Of a stretch of 54,672 nt of DNA, positions 51,572 through 54,672 are shown in pieces (position 1 is the first letter of the stretch; each line of letters starts with the position of its first letter). The stretch lies in assembly GCA_040266995.1 (NCBI GenBank), contig JAWRHV010000012.1, positions 1 through 54,672 of the forward strand. Direction: 5' to 3'. The notes below the pieces were generated by a model that was not told the DNA's origin, made no database searches, and worked only from the letters and a program-made list of their open reading frames with translations. A program made the position numbers and the translations under genes. The DNA comes from UBA4312 sp040266995 (lineage in GTDB: Bacteria; Bacillota_I; Bacilli_A; Erysipelotrichales; Erysipelotrichaceae).

Positions 51572-52082
51572 AAAAGTTCTTCATTAATTTGGTGATACGT
51601 TCCTCGTTGGTAAAACAGCGGGGAATTTTTAATTCCCGAGTTGTATAGGTCCGGGTTGAATTTGGTGTTTCGTCGGTAACGGAAATATCACCGGTGCAAA
51701 CGATAAAACGCCGGGTGATTTCCATTTTGTTTAAACGGCGGACATGATACGTCAAGGTATGCTCCACCGGACGGCGTAAGGAAACCAGTTTACGGTGCGT
51801 CGTGCGGTAGTAGATTTTCTTCTTATCGATCCACTGCTGCTGCTGACGGGCAATCCGACGACAGTCGAAATACATAAAGCCTCCGATCGGAACACCGATA
51901 ACCAGGCAGATCATGCACAACGTAGCCATGCTGCCGACCAGTCCGGCAGGCGGATTCCAACCAAACAGCTGCGGGTAATATGCCAGCTGTAGAAATAAAA
52001 ACGCAAAGCCAAGAGACCAGTACATCAGAGCCCACCATATATGTCCGTAGTGATTGCGAAATATCTTTTTATTATAATGCAT
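51570..52082 (-). CDS. Two-helix membrane protein of unknown function
   Basis: A 170-residue protein I do not recognise. Two hydrophobic segments lie at about residues 15-34 (IWWALMYWSLGFAFLFLQL) and 47-70 (LVGSMATLCMICLVIGVPIG). A basic cytosolic tail of about 100 residues follows, with a beta-rich pattern (KKKIYYRTTHRKLVSLRRPV, then ITRRFIVCTGDISVTDE) that looks like a PH-like domain. No ribosome site stronger than a generic purine stretch is visible. It is transcribed away from the PRD regulator region and ends in the terminator at 51552. Function unknown. Confidence 0.7.
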   Translation of the reverse strand: MHYNKKIFRNHYGHIWWALMYWSLGFAFLFLQLAYYPQLFGWNPPAGLVGSMATLCMICLVIGVPIGGFMYFDCRRIARQQQQWIDKKKIYYRTTHRKLVSLRRPVEHTLTYHVRRLNKMEITRRFIVCTGDISVTDETPNSTRTYTTRELKIPRCFTNEERITKLMKNF

Positions 52083-52140
52083 AATTCAAATCCTGCTTTC
52101 TGTACTGATTTTAACATGGTTGGTGCATTTTGGGTACTCA

Positions 52141-52167
52141 TAAAAAAAGGAGAGCGCAATGCTCTCC
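52141..52167 (-). terminator. Terminator of the PRD regulator gene
   Basis: Stem GGAGAGC (52149-52155) / GCTCTCC (52161-52167), GCAAT loop, with seven A residues to the left that read as T on the minus strand. Confidence 0.85.
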
Positions 52168-52185
52168 CCTGTAAGAGAGGTGGAG

Positions 52186-54087
52186 TTATTCTTCCGCAAA
52201 TGCTTCTTTCAGCATCTCGATAAATGTATCGTAAGTCGGCATGTTCAGCAGCTTCTTTACAAAATAACGGTCACCGAAAATGTTGGAAAGATAATTCCAT
52301 AAATGGAAAGCATTATAATTGTTTTTGCCGATTCCGATCAGCAGGATCAGCTGTACTTTGTTTTTATCCATGTCCCATTCGATCGGTGTTTTTGATAAAC
52401 ATACCGAAACAAAGGTATCACTGGATACTGGTGTCATTGGATGAGGAGCGGCAAATCCGTTTCCGAAGAAGGTTGGTCGCATATATTCACGGTCAATCAC
52501 CGCTTCATACAAACCATCTAGATGATAGATCTCATTCACTTTATCACATAACTGATGCAGCACTTCTTCTTTGGATGCATTATCCACCACAAAGAAAAGG
52601 TTTTTATTAAAGATGGAAAGAATATTGTTAAGAGATTTCAGGCCTTCCAGGGAAAGCTTCAGGTTTAAATAGTCATTCCGGGTTGGGAATCGGTTGATAT
52701 ATAAAGCAATGCCGTTATCATAAAACTTCCCTTTTTCCGTTGTCGTGGTGACATCATATTGATCCAGAATGGATGGATTGTCTTCCAATTCTTTGGCGCT
52801 AATGAAGCGTAAGTCGGAAATCTGATTGCTGAACCATTTATATAAGGTCTGACGAATCAAGGTATTCTCGCTGGCACGATTGGAAGAAATCACCAACACA
52901 CGCTTGCCGGAAGTGTTCTCATGGACTTCGGATAAAGCGGAATAGAAATAGATGGCGATAAACGCAATCTCATCACTAGTGATCCGTTTATGAAAAATGT
53001 TTTGCAGACGGTCAGCAAATACCACAGCCAGATCATACCCTTGCGGGTATTCCTGACGGATATATTCCTTTAACGGATTTTTCAGCTGCATATTGTATTT
53101 GATCCGTATGAATAACGGATTGCAGTGCAGGGCCAGGGCAATACGCAGGTTCAGGTTGTTTCCGAAATCGAAACCGAATTTCTCCTGGATCTCCAATAGG
53201 ATCGATTCGATCATCGCATCGGTATCATTGGAAATGACAACCTCGGCATAACCACCTCTGCCCTTGAAATACAAGCTCAAATAATTAATTTCCTCTTCGG
53301 TGACCCGTAACATATATTGTTCTTCGATCTTCTTGAATATAGTCCGGGCTATATCGATTTCAGGTTCCAGGTTTTCGGAGATTTCCAGATCATAAGACTG
53401 GATGTAGAATCCTTTTTTGATTCTTTCTATCGTAATATACAGAAGAAGAACGAGGTTGGCCAGATCGACATCGGAAATATCAATTTTTAATTCTACGAAA
53501 GATTGAACGATCAGGTCTTTCACTATGTCCAGTTTGGATGAGATATCGTGGTTTTGTTTAATAAAGGATGTGTTGGAAACCATCAGGTTTCGTTCCAGGA
53601 TGCAGTTTCGTTTATTGATCTCACTGCCATCCAGGGTGATGCGGTTGGCATTTCGCAAGATTTCCAGATTATAGTTTTGTAAAAGCTCTCTGGCTTTTTT
53701 CAGATCGTTGATCAAAGTGGAATGAGAAATATAAAGTGTTGTTTCCAGCTGATACAAAGAGATGGAGCGATATTGATTCAATAAATAGAATAACAGATCG
53801 TTTACACGCTCATCCTGTGTATTGGTAAAACTCGTTGAGTTCAGGAAAAAACTTTCTTTATATTTGGCGAAATCAGCTTCATTTTTAATGAGGAGCCGGC
53901 TTCCTTTCGGGGAGGATTCGAACACAACGGATTCCTCATTGTCCAGTATTTTTCTTATTTCTTTCATATCATTCTGTATGGTGCGCAGGCTCACTTGCTT
54001 TTCTTTGGCAAGAGCGGAAGCGGTTATATACGAACCGGCATTATCCATCAATTCCATGATGATTGCTAATTGTCTTTCGTTTGGCAT
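52186..54087 (-). CDS. PRD transcriptional regulator with EIIB-like and EIIA domains
   Basis: A 633-residue LicR/MtlR-type regulator. Two helix-turn-helix regions (about 5-60, VSLRTIQNDMKEI; about 105-150, YISHSTLINDLKKA) precede two PRDs (about 190-295 and 300-400), an EIIB-like part (about 405-490) and a PTS EIIA domain with its His in FAAPHP (His549). PRD1 has LVLLLYITIERI and EINYLSLYF, and PRD2 ends EIAFIAIYF: three of the four usual phospho-His positions are Tyr. His321 in PRD2 (ALHCNP) remains. The EIIB-like strand RVLVISSNRAS lacks the active-site Cys. Control is therefore likely through His321, His549 or protein contacts. Divergent from the PTS EIIA gene at 54401, its likely target. 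Confidence 0.88.
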   Translation of the reverse strand: MPNERQLAIIMELMDNAGSYITASALAKEKQVSLRTIQNDMKEIRKILDNEESVVFESSPKGSRLLIKNEADFAKYKESFFLNSTSFTNTQDERVNDLLFYLLNQYRSISLYQLETTLYISHSTLINDLKKARELLQNYNLEILRNANRITLDGSEINKRNCILERNLMVSNTSFIKQNHDISSKLDIVKDLIVQSFVELKIDISDVDLANLVLLLYITIERIKKGFYIQSYDLEISENLEPEIDIARTIFKKIEEQYMLRVTEEEINYLSLYFKGRGGYAEVVISNDTDAMIESILLEIQEKFGFDFGNNLNLRIALALHCNPLFIRIKYNMQLKNPLKEYIRQEYPQGYDLAVVFADRLQNIFHKRITSDEIAFIAIYFYSALSEVHENTSGKRVLVISSNRASENTLIRQTLYKWFSNQISDLRFISAKELEDNPSILDQYDVTTTTEKGKFYDNGIALYINRFPTRNDYLNLKLSLEGLKSLNNILSIFNKNLFFVVDNASKEEVLHQLCDKVNEIYHLDGLYEAVIDREYMRPTFFGNGFAAPHPMTPVSSDTFVSVCLSKTPIEWDMDKNKVQLILLIGIGKNNYNAFHLWNYLSNIFGDRYFVKKLLNMPTYDTFIEMLKEAFAEE

Positions 54088-54243
54088 ATCTACACCCCCT
54101 ATATGACATCACTATAAATTATGTTAATAAAGAATACTCCTATACTAATGTTACACAAAAATGACAGGCAATCAGGCTTAAAAAAATTCGTGAGTATTGT
54201 GCAAAAAAAAGTGAGGATGATTCATGGGATTGTGTTTAATTAC

Positions 54244-54310
54244 GCAATTCTAAAAATGAATAAATTGCATAATGGGGTACGAAATATATCCCTTTTTGTT
54301 TCGTAACCCC
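54244..54310. repeat. Nested dyads upstream of the PTS gene
   Basis: GCAATT (54244-54249) pairs with AATTGC (54263-54268). GGGGTACGAAA (54274-54284) pairs with TTTCGTAACCCC (54299-54310), one bulged A. Both lie in the 313-bp divergent gap upstream of the PTS gene and are candidate sites for the PRD regulator or a leader hairpin. A -35/-10 like pair (TTGTAA 54330-54335, TATTTA 54353-54358) is weak. The remainder of the gap (54088-54243) holds no gene I can support. Confidence 0.5.
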
Positions 54311-54400
54311 GGTGAAATTTTTAAATAGCTTGTAAAAAAATGGAAATGCTACTATTTAGCTAATGAAAACGCCTACATAAGATAGAAGGAGTGAATAAGT

Positions 54401-54672
54401 ATGAGTAATGTACGTATTATTCTTGCATCGCATGGGAAACTGGCAGCCGGTATGTTGAATACTGTACAGATGCTGCTGGGCCAGCTGGATAACATCACAG
54501 CTTACTGTCTGATGCCGGAAGAAGATGTAAGCGCATTTGCGAAGAAGCTGGAAGAAGAAGTTAAGACCTATGGTGCGGAAAACATTTTGTTTATGACCGA
54601 ACTGATCCACGGATCACCGTTCAATTCGGTTGTAGGTCTCACCCGCGAGTATGATATCCACCATATCTCAGG
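54401..54672 (+). CDS. PTS mannose-family EIIA component, N-terminal part
   Basis: The first 90 codons of a PTS EIIA of the mannose/fructose/sorbose family, cut by the right edge. The start MSNVRIILASHGKLAAGMLN contains the phosphorylated His in ASHGKLA (His11). The strand order continues with LIHGSPFNSVVG at about residue 68-79, the usual GSPFN motif of the family. This domain accepts phosphate from HPr and passes it to EIIB in sugar uptake. AGAAGGAG lies before the ATG. The divergent PRD regulator suggests inducible control. EIIB, EIIC and EIID genes should follow outside the window. Confidence 0.92.
   Translation, partial: MSNVRIILASHGKLAAGMLNTVQMLLGQLDNITAYCLMPEEDVSAFAKKLEEEVKTYGAENILFMTELIHGSPFNSVVGLTREYDIHHIS

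Noticed and set aside
54311..54400. Sigma-54 -24/-12 promoter for the PTS gene
   Set aside because: No GG...GC pair with correct spacing; TGGAAATGCT only superficially resembles it.

Overview
The window looks like a chromosomal segment of a low-to-mid GC Firmicute. The evidence is AGGAGG-type ribosome binding sites, CcpA- and GntR-type control sites, AddAB recombination nuclease, RNase M5, a TagO-type transferase and a sortase-type surface protein. Gene content (GPH transporter plus GH36, mannose-family PTS, many HAD phosphatases, an orphan citrate synthase) suggests a gut fermenter, possibly Erysipelotrichia. That placement is inference only. No rRNA, tRNA, CRISPR array or intact transposase is visible.

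Layout. (1) 1-2180: end of methionine aminopeptidase, a small unknown protein, a cytidylate-kinase-like protein and a Cof-type HAD phosphatase. (2) 2188-9330, minus strand: addB-addA, then a purine permease with its own promoter. (3) 9340-11660: a non-coding stretch that may be a decayed element, then a GntR/ABC operon with a clear operator. (4) 11835-17690: a TetR-controlled alpha-galactoside operon (regulator, unknown GT-B-like protein, GPH symporter, GH36 alpha-galactosidase). Its promoter has a cre site in the spacer and paired dyads on both sides. (5) 17696-23600: a NUDIX gene whose 3' end is repeated 5.2 kb downstream. The two 67-bp repeats bracket an AT-rich island carrying one 1545-codon helicase-nuclease of the Hhe anti-phage type. 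(6) 23577-28843, minus strand: a six-CnaB-domain surface protein, a lysine-tailed small protein, galactokinase and purine nucleoside phosphorylase. (7) 28867-33430: rnmV-ksgA-ispE-DUF1146-MreB-like-tagO, a core RNA/isoprenoid/cell-wall run. (8) 33497-41130: citrate synthase (minus), then a PemK/MazF-like protein, tilS, hpt, ftsH, hslO and dus. (9) 41174-48155: glycogen branching enzyme, zinc dehydrogenase, a methyltransferase, an RRNPP-like regulator and a ClC transporter. (10) 48163-48557: a complete stand-alone manganese (yybP-ykoY) riboswitch unit controlling a single 58-residue membrane protein. (11) 48600-54672: GpsA-like dehydrogenase, SorC regulator with HAD-IIA phosphatase, a small membrane protein, and a PRD regulator divergent from a mannose-type PTS EIIA gene cut by the window edge.

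The most notable observations are the riboswitch-controlled microprotein, the island inserted at a protein-gene 3' end, several promoters whose -10 box lies only 6-8 nt before the start codon (probable leaderless mRNAs), and the unassigned GT-B-like protein in the galactoside operon. Sugar use appears under layered control: CcpA and TetR for alpha-galactosides, with GalK encoded elsewhere in the window to handle released galactose, SorC for a phosphatase, and PRD for the PTS.
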